From Diphasiastrum complanatum (taxonomy: Eukaryota; Streptophyta; Lycopodiopsida; Lycopodiales; Lycopodiaceae): a stretch of DNA of 58,000 bases. The notes beneath the pieces are model-generated. The model saw nothing but the letters and a program-made list of their open reading frames with translations. It ran no database searches and was not told where the DNA came from. This document shows, piece by piece, positions 44,147 through 56,695 of the stretch. Where the stretch lies: positions 2,699,801-2,757,800 of the forward strand of contig CM055097.1 in assembly GCA_029204225.1 (NCBI GenBank), read 5' to 3'. How positions within the stretch are numbered: position 1 is the stretch's first letter; the number at the start of each line of letters is the position of its first letter. The position numbers were made by a program, and so were the translations under genes.

Positions 44147-47100
44147 ATGGATTCTCCTGCCTCTTCGTTTGCTATGAAAAATGTCAGATCATACAGAAAC
44201 TTGGTCAGTCCGAGGTTGCTTAGATCCAACACTCCTTCCCCTGCTAGTAGCGCAGCAAGACCCACTTCAAGCGGGTATTATGTAAGCCTTTCAAGGGATA
44301 ACATTGATCTGACAGGTGAGGTGAGCTCAGAATTTAAGCAGTATGCTGTACATATCCCTCCTACGCACGATAACCGGCCCATGTCTGAAACCCCCACAGT
44401 TTTGATGGATCCTGCCATTGCTGTGAAGGCAGAGCAACAGTTCGTGTCGAGTACCATCTTCACAGGCGGCTTCAACAGCATGACAAGGGGACATGTGATA
44501 GAAAAGATGATCAAGGGCGAGGCTAACCATCCGCAAATGGCATGCGCCCGTGGTTTAACCTGTTCAATGCCGGGCTGTGATGCAAAAGCGATAAGGGATG
44601 AGCGAGGTGAAGATGTGCTTCCATGTGAATGCGCTTATAAGATATGCACGGATTGTTACATAGATGCTCTTAACAATGGCCGAAAGTGCCCCGGCTGCAA
44701 GGAGCTGTACAAGAGGATGGAGCTTGATGATGGACCTGAGGCGGATAATCCCTTACCCTTGCAAATGGATCGGAGGCTATCTCGAGTGAAATCCAGTAAG
44801 CCGACCCTTCTGATGGGGAATCATACCTCAGAATTTGATCATGCTCGCTGGTTGTACGAAACCAAGGCGACCTACGGCTATGGAAACGCCCTTTGGCCCA
44901 AGGATAGCTCGTACTTTAACGGTGGAAATAACAATGGAGGACCTCCAACATTCAATGAGAAGGCAAGGAAACCTCTGTCACGTAAGGTCCATGCTTCTGC
45001 AGCTATCCTTAGTCCTTACAGGTATCTCACTCTAAGTTCTTGCTAAATATGTAGTCAGGATATCTTAAACTTTCCTAATAGAAGGCATGATTCTGATAAT
45101 TCTGATTTTTGTGCCAGTTTGGTTTTAATTTTTGGACGTTCCTGTGTGGGTGAAGGCTGCTGGTTGTTATGCGGTTGGCAGTACTAGGATTGTTCTTGAC
45201 ATGGCGAGTTCGTCATCGCAACAAGGATGCAATGTGGCTGTGGGGCATGTCTGTTATTTGCGAAATATGGTTTGCTTTTTCATGGATTCTAGATCAGCTT
45301 CCTAAGCTATGTCCAGTGAATCGAGTGACCGACTTGAATATTTTGAAGGACATGTTCGAGACGGCAAGCCCAGAAAATCCAATGGGCAGATCAGATTTGC
45401 CAGGAGTGGATGTCTTTGTCTCTACAGCCGATTCAGAAAAGGAACCCCCATTGGTCACCGCCAATACAATCTTATCTATCCTTGCTTCTGATTATCCAGT
45501 GGAAAAGTTGATTTGCTATCTCTCGGATGATGGAGGAGCTTTGCTGACATTTGAGGCACTGGCAGAAGCAGCAAGCTTTGCTAGATACTGGGTGCCTTTT
45601 TGCAGAAAGCATCAAATTGAGCCTCGGAATCCAGAGTCATATTTCCTGCTGAAAGGGGATCCTACCAAGAACAAAATGCGGCCTGACTTTGTGAAGGATA
45701 GAAGAAGAATCAAACGGGAGTATGATGAGTTTAAAGTTCGGATCAATGGTCTGCCTGATGCTATACGTAGAAGATCAGATGCTTACAATGCACATGAGGA
45801 AATAAGAGCTAAAAGGGCACAAATGGAGGATGGAGGTGATCTTGGTGAACCTTTACACTACGCAAAAGCTACATGGATGGCAGATGGCACACATTGGCCT
45901 GGTACTTGGACTATTTCGAGCAACGAGCATGGCAGGGGGGATCATGCTGGGATTATCCAGGTATTAGCTTCTGCAAAGCATTGATTATATTTTTACATGG
46001 AAAATTTAACCTTGATGCAATTAAAGGGAATTGTATTTTCATGTCTCATGCTATACCTGCTTCTTACAAGATCAGATCGCCTTTCAAGTGTTTCTCCTCC
46101 CGTTTTTTTAGCAAAATGCTTAAAATTGGATTGTTGCATTTCCAGGTGATGCTTGCTCCCCCAAGCAGTGAGCCTCTGATGGGAACTGCTGATGAAGAAA
46201 ATTTGATTGACACAACAGATTTGGATATTCGTCTTCCCATGCTTGTATATGTGTCAAGAGAGAAGCGCCCAGGCTACGATCACAACAAAAAGGCAGGAGC
46301 AATGAATGCATTGGTGCGTACAAGTGCAATTATGTCAAATGGTGCCTTCATCCTAAACCTTGACTGTGATCATTATGTCTACAACTCCTTAGCCTTGAGA
46401 GAAGCCATGTGCTTCATGATGGATAGAAGTGGAGATCGCATTTGCTATGTTCAATTTCCTCAACGTTTTGAAGGCATCGATCCCAACGACCGTTATGCTA
46501 ATCACAACACAGTCTTCTTTGATGTGAACATGCGTGCTCTTGATGGGGTTCAAGGTCCAATGTATGTGGGAACAGGTTGCGTGTTCCGTAGAGTTGCACT
46601 GTATGGATTTGATCCTCCCGGACTCAAATCTAGTGCCTGTTGTGGAGGGCGTGGAAACGAAGCCATTCGACATGATCCAGAACTTGCTGCAATTCATGGT
46701 GTCGGCAGTGATGAGGATGACTCGATGATCCATTTGCTTTCCAAGAGATATGGTAACTCTCACACTTTTGCTGCATCGATTCCTGTTGCCGAGTTCCAAG
46801 GCTTGCCTCTGGGTGATCGGGGGGTAAAATTTGGCAGACCTGCTGGAGCTCTCACGGCACCCAGAGAGCCACTAGACGTAGGAACTGTTGCTGAGGCCAT
46901 CAATGTGATCTCTTGCTGGTATGAGGATAAAACAGAATGGGGTCAAAGAGTTGGCTGGATTTATGGATCAGTGACGGAGGACATTGTCACAGGATTCCGC
47001 ATGCACAATCGTGGCTGGAGATCAGTTTACTGTGTCACAAAGCCAGATGCTTTCAGGGGAACAGCACCAATCAATCTAACAGACAGATTGCATCAAGTGT

Positions 47101-47879
47101 TGAGGTGGGCAACTGGCTCTGTAGAGATCTTCTTCTCTCGGAACAATGCTCTCTTTGCAAGTTCTCGGTTAAAACTACTGCAGAGGATTGCATATCTGAA
47201 CGTGGGCATTTACCCTTTCACTTCAATCTTTCTGCTGGTTTATTGCTTTCTACCTGCCTTATCCTTGTTCACTGGACAATTCATAGTGGAAAAACTTAAT
47301 GTCACTTTTTTAGTGTACTTGCTGATACTTACTACCACACTATGTCTTCTATGTGTTCTTGAGATCAAATGGTCTGGTATTACATTGGAGGAATGGTGGA
47401 GAAATGAGCAATTTTGGGTCATTGGAGGTACTAGTGCTCACTTGGCAGCTGTATTGCAAGGTCTGCTGAAGGTAATAGCTGGAGTAGACATCTCATTCAC
47501 ATTGACATCCAAATCAGGGGGTGACGGAGGAGAGGAGGATGGCTTTGCAGATCTTTATGTGGTGAAATGGTCAGCCCTGATGATTCCCCCAATCACAATC
47601 ATGATGACCAATCTCATTGCCATTGCTGTGGGAGTGTCACGAACGGTGTATAATGAGGTTCCTCAATGGAGCAAGCTTCTGGGGGGTGTTTTCTTCAGTT
47701 TCTGGGTTCTCTGCCATCTCTATCCTTTTGCAAAGGGCCTCATGGGCAGAGGGGGAAAAACACCGACTATTGTTTTTGTGTGGTCAGGACTTCTAGCCAT
47801 AATAATCTCTCTATTATGGGTCTCAATAAGTCCTCCCTCAGCTAACTCAAGTATTGGAGGTAATTTTCGGTTCCCGTAA
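44147..47879 (+). CDS. Cellulose synthase-like protein D (CslD), three exons, intact
   Basis: Exons 44147-45021, 45156-45960 and 46146-47879 join in phase (875, 805, 1734 nt) to 1137 residues, the usual CslD length. CslD enzymes are Golgi/plasma-membrane GT2 glycosyltransferases making beta-1,4-linked wall polymers, especially in tip-growing cells. Features in order: an N-terminal RING-type zinc finger (C139, C144, C160, C167, C170, C181, C184); two membrane helices around residues 292-345; the DDG motif (416-418); the D-C-D motif (633-635, [12 protein letters not shown]); TED (837-839); QVLRW (877-881); and a C-terminal set of membrane helices from about 905. All catalytic motifs of processive GT2 enzymes are present. 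The introns interrupt SPYR-LL and IIQ-VM. The start MDSPASSF is the first ATG in frame. No defect is seen. Confidence 0.95.
45022..45155 (+). other. CslD intron 1 (134 bp)
   Basis: Donor GTATCT after SPYR and acceptor GTGAAG before CTGCTGGTT. Splicing restores [17 protein letters not shown], the expected CslD sequence. Confidence 0.85.
45961..46145 (+). other. CslD intron 2 (185 bp)
   Basis: Donor GTATTAG after HAGIIQ and acceptor TTTCCAG before [11 protein letters not shown]. Phase 0. Confidence 0.92.
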
Positions 47880-48992
47880 ATGAACAGTTTGTTTGTGCTT
47901 CTGAATTTCCAACTCCATCCAGGAAGTGTGCCAGAGAGAGTCGATTGATTTGTCTACTCCTATAGACATGTGCACTCAACACAAGCAAGCTTCAATTGTA
48001 TCTTGTAAATCAGCTAGCGCTTGAGACATAAACCAATGATGGAATTAAGATGGTTTCTTACAGCTGCTATTAATCTGGCTTGTCTTGTTTTGCAATGTAG
48101 AATTTATTTAGCATAACTTTGTTTTTTTTTTTGGTTAGGAGAATTCAGAGTTTAATGGAAAGGAATCTGTTAGAGACTTGAGAGGTGAGATTTTGATGTC
48201 ACCTCCACACTCGCCAGATTCAATATCTGGTTAATTATAAAAAGCCTTCGGCTGCACCCACAAAATTGGTGTGAAGCATTGCAAAGTTGCTTATGCTAGT
48301 CTGCAGACTGTGCTTTCACAGAACAACATTACAATCAACAGTCATTCTCCTAAAATCAGGCCTACAATTGTCAACAAGAATGAAGGGTTACACTGAACAT
48401 TTAGCAAAATATCTTTTAGAAAAGAGCAACACTTACAATGGGATACTCTGTAGAGAGTAGTGACAGAGCTGCTGCTAAAGTATTATAATGCTGGAAAATC
48501 GAGCTTCTGACTATGGTAGATAATATCGGTATGATATAAGACCAAGCCATAAGTCAACTATTGCAAATCACTGGGACACTGATCAAATGGTCTGGTATGA
48601 CATCATCCCAGATGGATGTACGTATCTATCTCCATACAGCGTAACTACTTCATTAACCTCTTGAAATGAGAGCACATGCTTCTCAAAATCATTATCAGGA
48701 AATTTATTAAATAACGAATCATACCCTAGAATTATGTCATGCTAAATCTAAACCATGAAAATCAATTAACTCTCTATAATCTTGAATCCAAACTGAGAGT
48801 GTCATGGCCATATTCAGCTAAGGACATGGAATAATCTTAATATGGTAGACCGGCCCTCTAGTGTTTAAGATTATTGGTCACGCCAAGATTTAATTCCATG
48901 TCGAGGCATGTTTGTGACTAATTACCTTGAGAGGACCCAGACACTCTAATTGAGACATATGGAGTAGTGCATGTACGTATGACGAATATAGG
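47880..48992. other. 3' region of CslD and intergenic DNA
   Basis: The 3' untranslated region follows the TAA. No further gene or repeat family was recognised up to the tandem duplication. Confidence 0.5.
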
Positions 48993-51986
48993 CAGGAGGA
49001 CTACATGAAGAGAGGTGACCTATTTATAGTTGACCTGCATGGAGATTGCATGAGTTCATGCACAAGACTCTACTCTCTATATTGAGTTAGAGATTATCAC
49101 GTCGACAATTTGGGTTTAGGTCACCAGTTTCTCTCTTCTTCTCTTGCTTTCACATGACATGGCTTGGGGTGTTGGAGGGTTTATGGACCCCGAAGCAACC
49201 CTAACCTTAGTTAATAAGTGCGAGGATTTGGCACCATGAGTGTGTAAGTCCAACTTGATGATCACATAGTTATTTGATTAGTTACAAGGTAATAAAAGGA
49301 CTTTAGGCCTGAACATGAAGGCTAAAATGTCTTTCATCTTTTCAGGGCTCCTTTCACTTGCCATCTAATGACCCTTCTACATCTGATGGCCCATGCTGCT
49401 CCCTGAGCTTTCTATCAATATGGCCGCTCATCTTCATGGTATCAAATTTGATGATCCAGAAACCATCTGCACGTTGAATTGACCTCCATACAACCGCTAC
49501 CCACTTGTAGCCGCTATGCACTCCTTGCGAATGGCCGCTCGCGAACTGGCCCGTGAGCTCCTCCATCTCTCTTCACTCCTTCATAGGTTATGGCTATGTC
49601 AACCGCCCAAAATCCGCTACAACTCCCTGGCTGATCCACGGCACTCCACGACCATCTAACACCTGATGCGCACTGCTAGGGCACACCTCTGTGGCACTTT
49701 ATAGATCCAAAAAATCTATTCTACAGCCAAAGATCCATTACTTTGTGACTGTAAACCCTAGCTTGAGAAATAGAGAAATTTCTTGGGCTCTGCTCAATAT
49801 TTTTTTGAGCTTTCTGTTGCAGATTTCTTTCACACTGAGGTCACCCTACCTCCAGTGTCCTAATGCAATTTACAGTTTGACAATTGGTGCGGTATCGACT
49901 GCAAACACGCTGATTTTCCCAAAAATCCGTCAACATCCCACAAAACTGGAAATTTCCCAGATTTCCTTCGTTTGCATGCCGTAAAGACAGGAAGGAAGCT
50001 AATCATACTGTCAATCAGCCATGGAGAGATTCTGAGCCTTCTGTCAGAGATTTGTCTGCAGATAGATAACCTAGCAGATTTGTGGTAAAAAGTGAGATAA
50101 AGCCACTTTTTCAAGCTGAGCAAAAATCACCGTTTCTCCACGGAATTTCATGATTGAACACTCTGTAGACTTGGAATCAGTAGGGAGACCCTGCTCCAGG
50201 CCTCAGATCGCACTCAAATTGATCCAAAACTGAGTTTGATCAGGCTGAAAATGACCAAGGTAGGTGCGGTCGTAGACAGAGAGGAGAGCATGGCTCACAT
50301 GCATCCAACCGAGCTAAAATCATAGTGGCTCGAGAGAGTTGGTGTCTCCAAGAAAAGAGTTCGGCACACGGGCAAACTGGTGATTGTAGGATAAGTTCCT
50401 ACAAGGATCAATGGATTAGATCGCGAGTTGGAGATTGAACTAAGGCCGTTGGATGGGAAGAAGCCATTAGATTGGCTTGGGAGGGACTTGAAGGCTATTG
50501 ATGTGTGATTAGGCATTCAACTTCAATAAAAATTTTCACTTTGAAATAAAGATTGGGTCCCAAGTTTATGAAAGGTGAAGTTTCTTCACTTCGAAAAAAC
50601 AGTTCAAAAACTAGAAAAGTCCCTAGTTTTGGGTCCTTTATCCGTTTTGACTCAAATGAAAGGCTATAACCTCCAAACGAAGGGCACTTGGACTGTACCT
50701 GCAAGTATGGTACCTCAAAACAGAGTGATTGCAGCGGAGAAAGTGTTCAGAGTGCACCAAAGTGATTTCACCTTTCCATTGGGCACGTAGTTGGGAGTTG
50801 ACGACAGAGTGCATTTTGCAAGGCGACGCCGATTTGGCTTTCAATTTGGCGGAAAAGCGGCGGGTGGTCTAGTAAGGGAAAAAGCGTAGGTCATTATTTT
50901 CGACTTCTGACATCAAAGTTGGCCTTGGCATACTGCTTTTAGCCTACAGTTGAAGTTTCAAGCAGTTTTGCGATGACAAACATGGGAGAGTCCATTTTGA
51001 GTGAAAGTAGCAAATTGGACGGGATTTCCAACTATGCAGTGTGGAAATTCAAAATGAAAAACATACTGATGGAGAAGGAAATGTGGGATGTCATCACAAG
51101 TGATGAGAGAAGACAGCCAAATGAAGCGAGCATCAAAGTGTTCGACAAGAAGTTGAGGAAAGCTTTGACCTTCATTAACTTGTTAGTGAAGGACCACATC
51201 AGTACCCACATTTGTGATGCTGTTACACCCAGACATGCATGGGATGTGCTAAAGGAACAGTTCGAGATGTCAAATCCGTTAAGAATCATGTTTCTGGCCT
51301 TTATTGATGACCTTTATTGATGATATGTCACGTAAGACGTGGATTTACTTATTGAAGAAGAAATCAGATGCATTTGACAATTTCAAGAGCTTCAAAGCAT
51401 TGGTCAAAAATCAGACAGGTAGAAAGATCAAAGTTTTAAGATCAGATAGTGGAGGTGAGTATAAGTCTAACAACGTCAATGATCTTTGTGATCAATGTGG
51501 GATCAAAAGACAATTTACGCAAGCTCGTACTCCTGCTCTCAATGGTGTAGCTAAACACAAGAATCATACGATTGCTTGAAACCGATTTATTGCCTATGAT
51601 GTGCTCGTGGGGTGCAAGTTATACACACCGCTTTGTTTGATAAGCGGTGGCATTTTCGCCGACCGTCGGGTCTAGGTATTTTACCAGACAATACCGATGG
51701 TGGGTGTGACTAGTGTGACGCTTAACCAAGGCGGTGTATTTCAACCGCGGATGGTGGACGACCCACTCTGGTGTTTCACAGAGGTCGGGTTCAGTTGATA
51801 CGTTTCATAATTGACAAAATCTGAAAAAACGTTTCACAACTTGACCATCTTGTATAGTCATTTTACTAACCGGAAAATATACCACACGACTTAGTAAAAC
51901 ATAAAATTGTCCAAAAATCCTTTTCTTACTCTTTGCTAACACATGTACTCCAATGCAACATTAACAACACATGGCCCAAATTGTGA
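48993..51986. repeat. Tandem duplication, unit 1 (about 2.99 kb)
   Basis: Begins AGGAGGACTACATGAAG at 48994 and repeats at 51988 after 2,994 bp; later landmarks keep an offset of about 2,993. Only scattered substitutions and one-base indels separate the units, so the event is recent. The first 2 kb is non-coding or unknown; the rest carries a copia gag-integrase fragment. Confidence 0.95.
50973..51579 (+). pseudogene. Copia gag joined to integrase core, unit 1
   Basis: From ATG 50973: MTNMGESILSESSKLDGIS, NYAVWKFKMKNILMEKEMWD, LRKALTFINLLVKDHI and HAWDVLKEQFEMSNPL, the copia Gag N-terminal half. It closes at 51320. At about 51299-51322 an 11-bp direct repeat (TTTATTGATGA twice) marks the switch to the integrase core in the next frame: TFIDDMSRKTWIYLLKKK, RSDSGGEYKS and ARTPALNGVAKHKNHTIA. 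First and second catalytic Asp contexts remain, but the Glu context is altered (VAKHKN where VAERKN is usual). Protease and pre-integrase are deleted. Confidence 0.85.
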
Positions 51987-54978
51987 CAGGAGGACTACAT
52001 GAAGAGAGGTGACCTATTTATAGTTGACCTGCATGGAGATTGCATGAGTTCATGCACAAGACTCTACTCTCTATATTGAGTTAGAGATTATCACGTCGAC
52101 AATTTGGGTTTAGGTCACCAGTTTCTCTCTTCTTCTCTTGCTTTCACATGACATGGCTTGGGGTGTTGGAGGGTTTATGGACCCCGAAGCAACCCTAACC
52201 TTAGTTAATAAGTGCGAGGATTTGGCACCATGAGTGTGTAAGTCCAACTCGATGATCACATAGTTATTTGATTAGTTACAAGGTAATAAAAGGACTTTAG
52301 GCCTGAACATGAAGGCTAAAATGTCTTTCATCTTTTCAGGGCTCCTTTCACTTGCCATCTAATGACCCTTCTACATCTGATGGCCCATGCTGCTCCCTGA
52401 GCTTTCTATCAATATGGCCGCTCATCTTCATGGTATCAAATCTGATGATCCAGAAACCATCTGCACATTGAATTGACCTCCATACAACCACTACACACTT
52501 GTAGCCGCTATGCACTCCTTGCGACTGGCCGCTCGCGAACTGGCCCGTGAGCTCCTCCATCTCTCTTCACTCCTTCATAGGTTATGGCTATGTCAGCCGT
52601 CCAAAATCCGCTACAGCTCCCTGGCTGATCCACGGCACTCCACGACCATCTAACACCTGATGCGCACTGCTAGGGCACACCTCTGTGGCACTTTATAGAT
52701 CCAAAAAATCTATTCTACAGCCAAAGATCCATTACTTTGTGACTGTAAACCCTAGCTTGAGAAATAGAGAAATTTCTTGGGCTCTGCTCAATATTTTTTT
52801 GAGCTTTCTGTTGCAGATTTCTTTCACACTGAGGTCACCCTACCTCCAGTGTCCTGATGCAATTTACAGTTTGACAATTGGTGCGGTATCGAATGCAAAC
52901 ACGCTGATTTTCCCAAAAATCCGTCAACATCCCACAAAACTGGAAATTTCCCAGATTTCCTTCGTTTGCATGCCGTAAAGACAGGAAGGAAGCTAATCAT
53001 ACTGTCAATCAGCCATGGAGAGATTCTGAGCCTTCTGTCAGAGATTTGTCTGCAGATAGATAACCTAGCAGATTTGTGGTAAAAAGTGAGATAAAGCCAC
53101 TTTTTCAAGCTGAGCAAAAATCACCGTTTCTCCACGAATTTCATGATTGAACACTCTGTAGACTTGGAATCAGTAGGGAGACCCTGCTCCAGGCCTCAGA
53201 TCGCACTCAAATTGATCCAAAACTGAGTTTGATCAGGCTGAAAATGACCAAGGTAGGTGCGGTCGTAGACAGAGAGGAGAGCATGGCTCACATGCATCCA
53301 ACCGAGCTAAAATCATAGTGGCTCGAGGGAGTTGGTGTCTCCAAGAAAAGAGTTCGGCACACGGGCAAACTGGTGATTGTAGGATAAGTTCCTACAAGGA
53401 TCAATGGATTAGATCACGAGTTGGAGATTGAACTAAGGCCGTTGGATGGGAAGAAGCCATTAGATTGGCTTGGGAGGGACTTGAAGGCTATTGAAGTGTG
53501 ATTAGGCATTCAACTTCAATAAAAATTTTCACTTTGAAATAAAGATTGGGTCCCAAGTTTATGAAAGGTGAAGTTTCTTCACTTCGAAAAAACAGTTCAA
53601 AAACTAGAAAAGTCCCTAGTTTTGGGTCCTTTATCCGTTTTGACTCAAATGAAAGGCTATAACCTCCAAACGAAGGGCACTTGGACTGTACCTGCAAGTA
53701 TGGTACCTCAAAAGAGAGTGATTGCAGCGGAGAAAGTGTTCAGAGTGCACCGAAGTGATTTCACCTTTCCATTGGGCACGTAGTTGGGAGTTGACGACAG
53801 AGTGCATTTTGCAAGGCGACGCCGATTTGGCTTTCAATTTGGCGGAAAAGCGGCGGGTGGTCTAGTAAGGGAAAAAGCGTAGGTCATTATTTTCGACTTC
53901 TGACATCAAAGTTGGCCTTGGCATACTGCTTTTAGCCTACAGTTGAAGTTTCAAGCAGTTTTGCGATGACAAACATGGGAGAGTCCATTTTGAGTGAAAG
54001 TAGCAAATTGGACGAGATTTCCAACTATGCAGTGTGGAAATTCAAAATGAAAAACATACTGATGGAGAAGGAAATGTGGGATGTCGTCACAAGTGATGAG
54101 AGAAGACAGCCAAATGAAGCGAGCATCAAAGTGTTCGACAAGAAGTTGAGGAAAGCTTTGACCTTCATTAACTTGTTAGTGAAGGACCACATCATTACCC
54201 ACATTTGTGATGCTGTTACACCCAGACATGCATGGGATGTGCTAAAGGAACAGTTCGAGATGTCAAATCCGTTAAGAATCATGTTTCTGACCTTTATTGA
54301 TGACCTTTATTGATGATATGTCACGTAAGACGTGGATTTACTTATTGAAGAAGAAATCAGATGTATTTGACAATTTCAAGAGCTTCAAAGCATTGGTCAA
54401 AAATCAGACAGGTAGGAAGATCAAAGTTTTAAGATCAGATAGTGGAGGTGAGTATAAGTCTAACAACGTCAATGATCTTTGTGATCAATGTGGGATCAAA
54501 AGACAATTTACGCAAGCTCGTACTCCTGCTCTCAATGGTGTAGCTAAACACAAGAATCATACGATTGCTTGAAACCGATTTATTGCCTATGATGTGCTCG
54601 TGGGGTGCAAGTTATACACACCGCTTTGTTTGATAAGCGGTGGCATTTTCGCCGACCGTCGGGTCTAGGTATTTTACCAGACAATACCGATGGTGGGTGT
54701 GACTAGTGTGACGCTTAACCAAGGCGGTGTATTTCAACCGCGGATGGTGGACGACCCACTCTGGTGTTTCACAGAGGTCGGGTTCAGTTGATACGTTTCA
54801 TAATTGACAAAATCTGAAAAAACGTTTCACAACTTGACCATCTTGTATAGTCATTTTACTAACCGGAAAATATACCACACGACTTAGTAAAACATAAAAT
54901 TGTCCAAAAATCCTTTTCTTACTCTTTGCTAACACATGTACTCCAATGCAACATTAACAACACATGGCCCAAATTGTT
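51987..54978. repeat. Tandem duplication, unit 2
   Basis: Second copy of 48993-51986, ending at CCCAAATTGT (54968-54977), where unit 1 ends at 51984. Two or three bases (GA/GAC) sit at the inter-unit junction. Unit 2 continues into unique sequence at TTTCCAGTTTC. Confidence 0.95.
53966..54572 (+). pseudogene. Copia gag joined to integrase core, unit 2
   Basis: Same structure as 50973-51579 with the same TTTATTGATGA duplication at the junction. A few residue changes (for example SKLDEIS for SKLDGIS, KDHIITH for KDHISTH) distinguish it. The breakpoint predates the tandem duplication. Confidence 0.85.
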
Positions 54979-55639
54979 TTCCAGTTTCATACATTGAAAA
55001 CAACAACAAATAGGTAAATCACTCATATATACCCATAGCCTAGCTATAATCTCAACCCAATTTTCGTACTCGTGATAGTGCCAAGTGCTTCAGTATTGAT
55101 ATCAAAACTAATTATTCGATTAAGAGAACGTGAATGTACGATTCAATCACCCTAGGAACGATGGACTCAAACATAATACACACCCAACAATAATGGTTTT
55201 ATCGTTTTAAGAAAGTACGATCAATTCTTAAAACTCAAAATCAACGAAAATACTTCAGAAACCCTTCTTCAAACCAAAACTGTTTATGGCTACATACCAC
55301 ACTCTATTCCAACTAAAAGAAGACAACGTACAAAAAAATGGCATCGTGAAGATAAACTGAATGTGAAAAGTGTGAGTCTTACCTCAATGTGCCATTAGGT
55401 AGCCATTGCGTGGAAACTTTAGTCATGAACCTTGTAGCAAAAATTAGAGCCAGGCATGTTGACGCAGTTTTCTCTACTTTACGCGTGTCCGATCGAATTG
55501 GTGTAAAAAGAGAAAATGAAGAAAACTAAAGTTTCTAGAATATGAAGGGTGCGATTGAAATGCTAATGGTTCAGTTAAGAGAAAACTGAACCGAAATTGT
55601 GTAAAAAAAAAAAAACAGGCCAGAAAGATACAATGGCTA
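54979..55639. other. Anonymous DNA
   Basis: No gene or repeat family recognised. A run of A (about 55601-55615) is present. Confidence 0.4.
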
Positions 55640-56395
55640 AGAAAAATCAACAACCCATCACTCACACCAAGCCCTCAAGCAATCCATCTCTCTCATTCAA
55701 GATATAAGCCTACTAGTATGACAATGGACTACAACCAACCAACCAACCCTCACCACGAAATCACTCTCACCCATCAATCCTCTCAACAAAAGCAAGTAAA
55801 CATCCTCTCCAAGTAATTTGAAGCACTCAACTAGGAACTCACACATGTAATGAGGTCCAAGCAATCAACACAAACAACCACACTCTCTCAACTCCTCAAT
55901 ATGAGCAAGCAAGCATAGTAAGTACCATCACTCCCAAACCACAAGACAGCTACAACTCTCAACTCTCAAACATACCCACTCCTAAAATCCTCACTCACAA
56001 AAGTACTAACTCTTCACATCATCTCATTATTATCCAACTATCATTGAGCTATTTCAAGCAACTCATACTAAACAACCTGCAAACATTGAACTCACCTCAA
56101 GCAATCAATCAAGCCAAAGTTTAGAATACACCTTACTAACTATGGAGTTAACAACACACAAGCAACAAATAGGCATGAGGGCACAAAGCAACCATTATTA
56201 ACCTCCCACAAACTACTAACCCGCATTGCAAGTGACCAACATTGAGCAACTAACACTCACAACAATTAGCCACAAAATGGAATTAACTTCAAAGCACACT
56301 CAAACAAACAAGCAACTCCCAAAAGTGCCAACTCTTAAAAATACTAACATACAAAAGTACTAACATACAAAAGTCCTAACATTTGAAATACAAGG
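55640..56395. repeat. C/A-rich, G-poor tract 2
   Basis: Same composition as 39370-40480, with shared words such as ACAAAAGTACTAACTCT. It lies on the 3' side of the minus-strand gypsy protease fragment, matching the order at 39-41 kb. Confidence 0.6.
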
Positions 56396-56695
56396 AGTTG
56401 GCTCCTTCTTATAGGAAAATCCAATGCATCCCCTTCACAATGCCATCTTGCCATTCTTCATGCCCTTCAAGCTCTCTTTGCCATTTGTCCCCAACCCATT
56501 TGATAGTACACCTAGTGGCCTCCATAAAAGAGTGGGGGAGTGGTGCATTCAAGGCTCTCTTCCAAAACTAGCCAAGATGCCATTTTTGTCAAAGGCTAGG
56601 GAGGCCATTCAAGTTTCCCCTTTTGTACACCCTAGAAGCCCAAAATGTCAATGGCTAGTGGTCCCATGGATAATTTGGTCATTTGACATGGTATA
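56396..56695. other. Anonymous segment between C/A tract and gypsy fragment
   Basis: Overlapping short open frames exist but show no motif. In minus orientation this lies downstream of the gypsy protease region. Confidence 0.35.

Noticed and set aside
44278-44536. Minus-strand frames inside CslD exon 1
   Set aside because: They are shadows of the CslD coding strand.
49437-49448. TGGTATCA word resembling a copia primer-binding site
   Set aside because: It lies 1.5 kb before gag without an LTR end, and the match stops after eight bases.
48993-54978. A pair of LTRs or a tandem LTR element
   Set aside because: The repeated unit is the whole 2.99 kb including coding pieces, with no TG...CA ends, primer-binding site or purine tract placed as in an LTR element.
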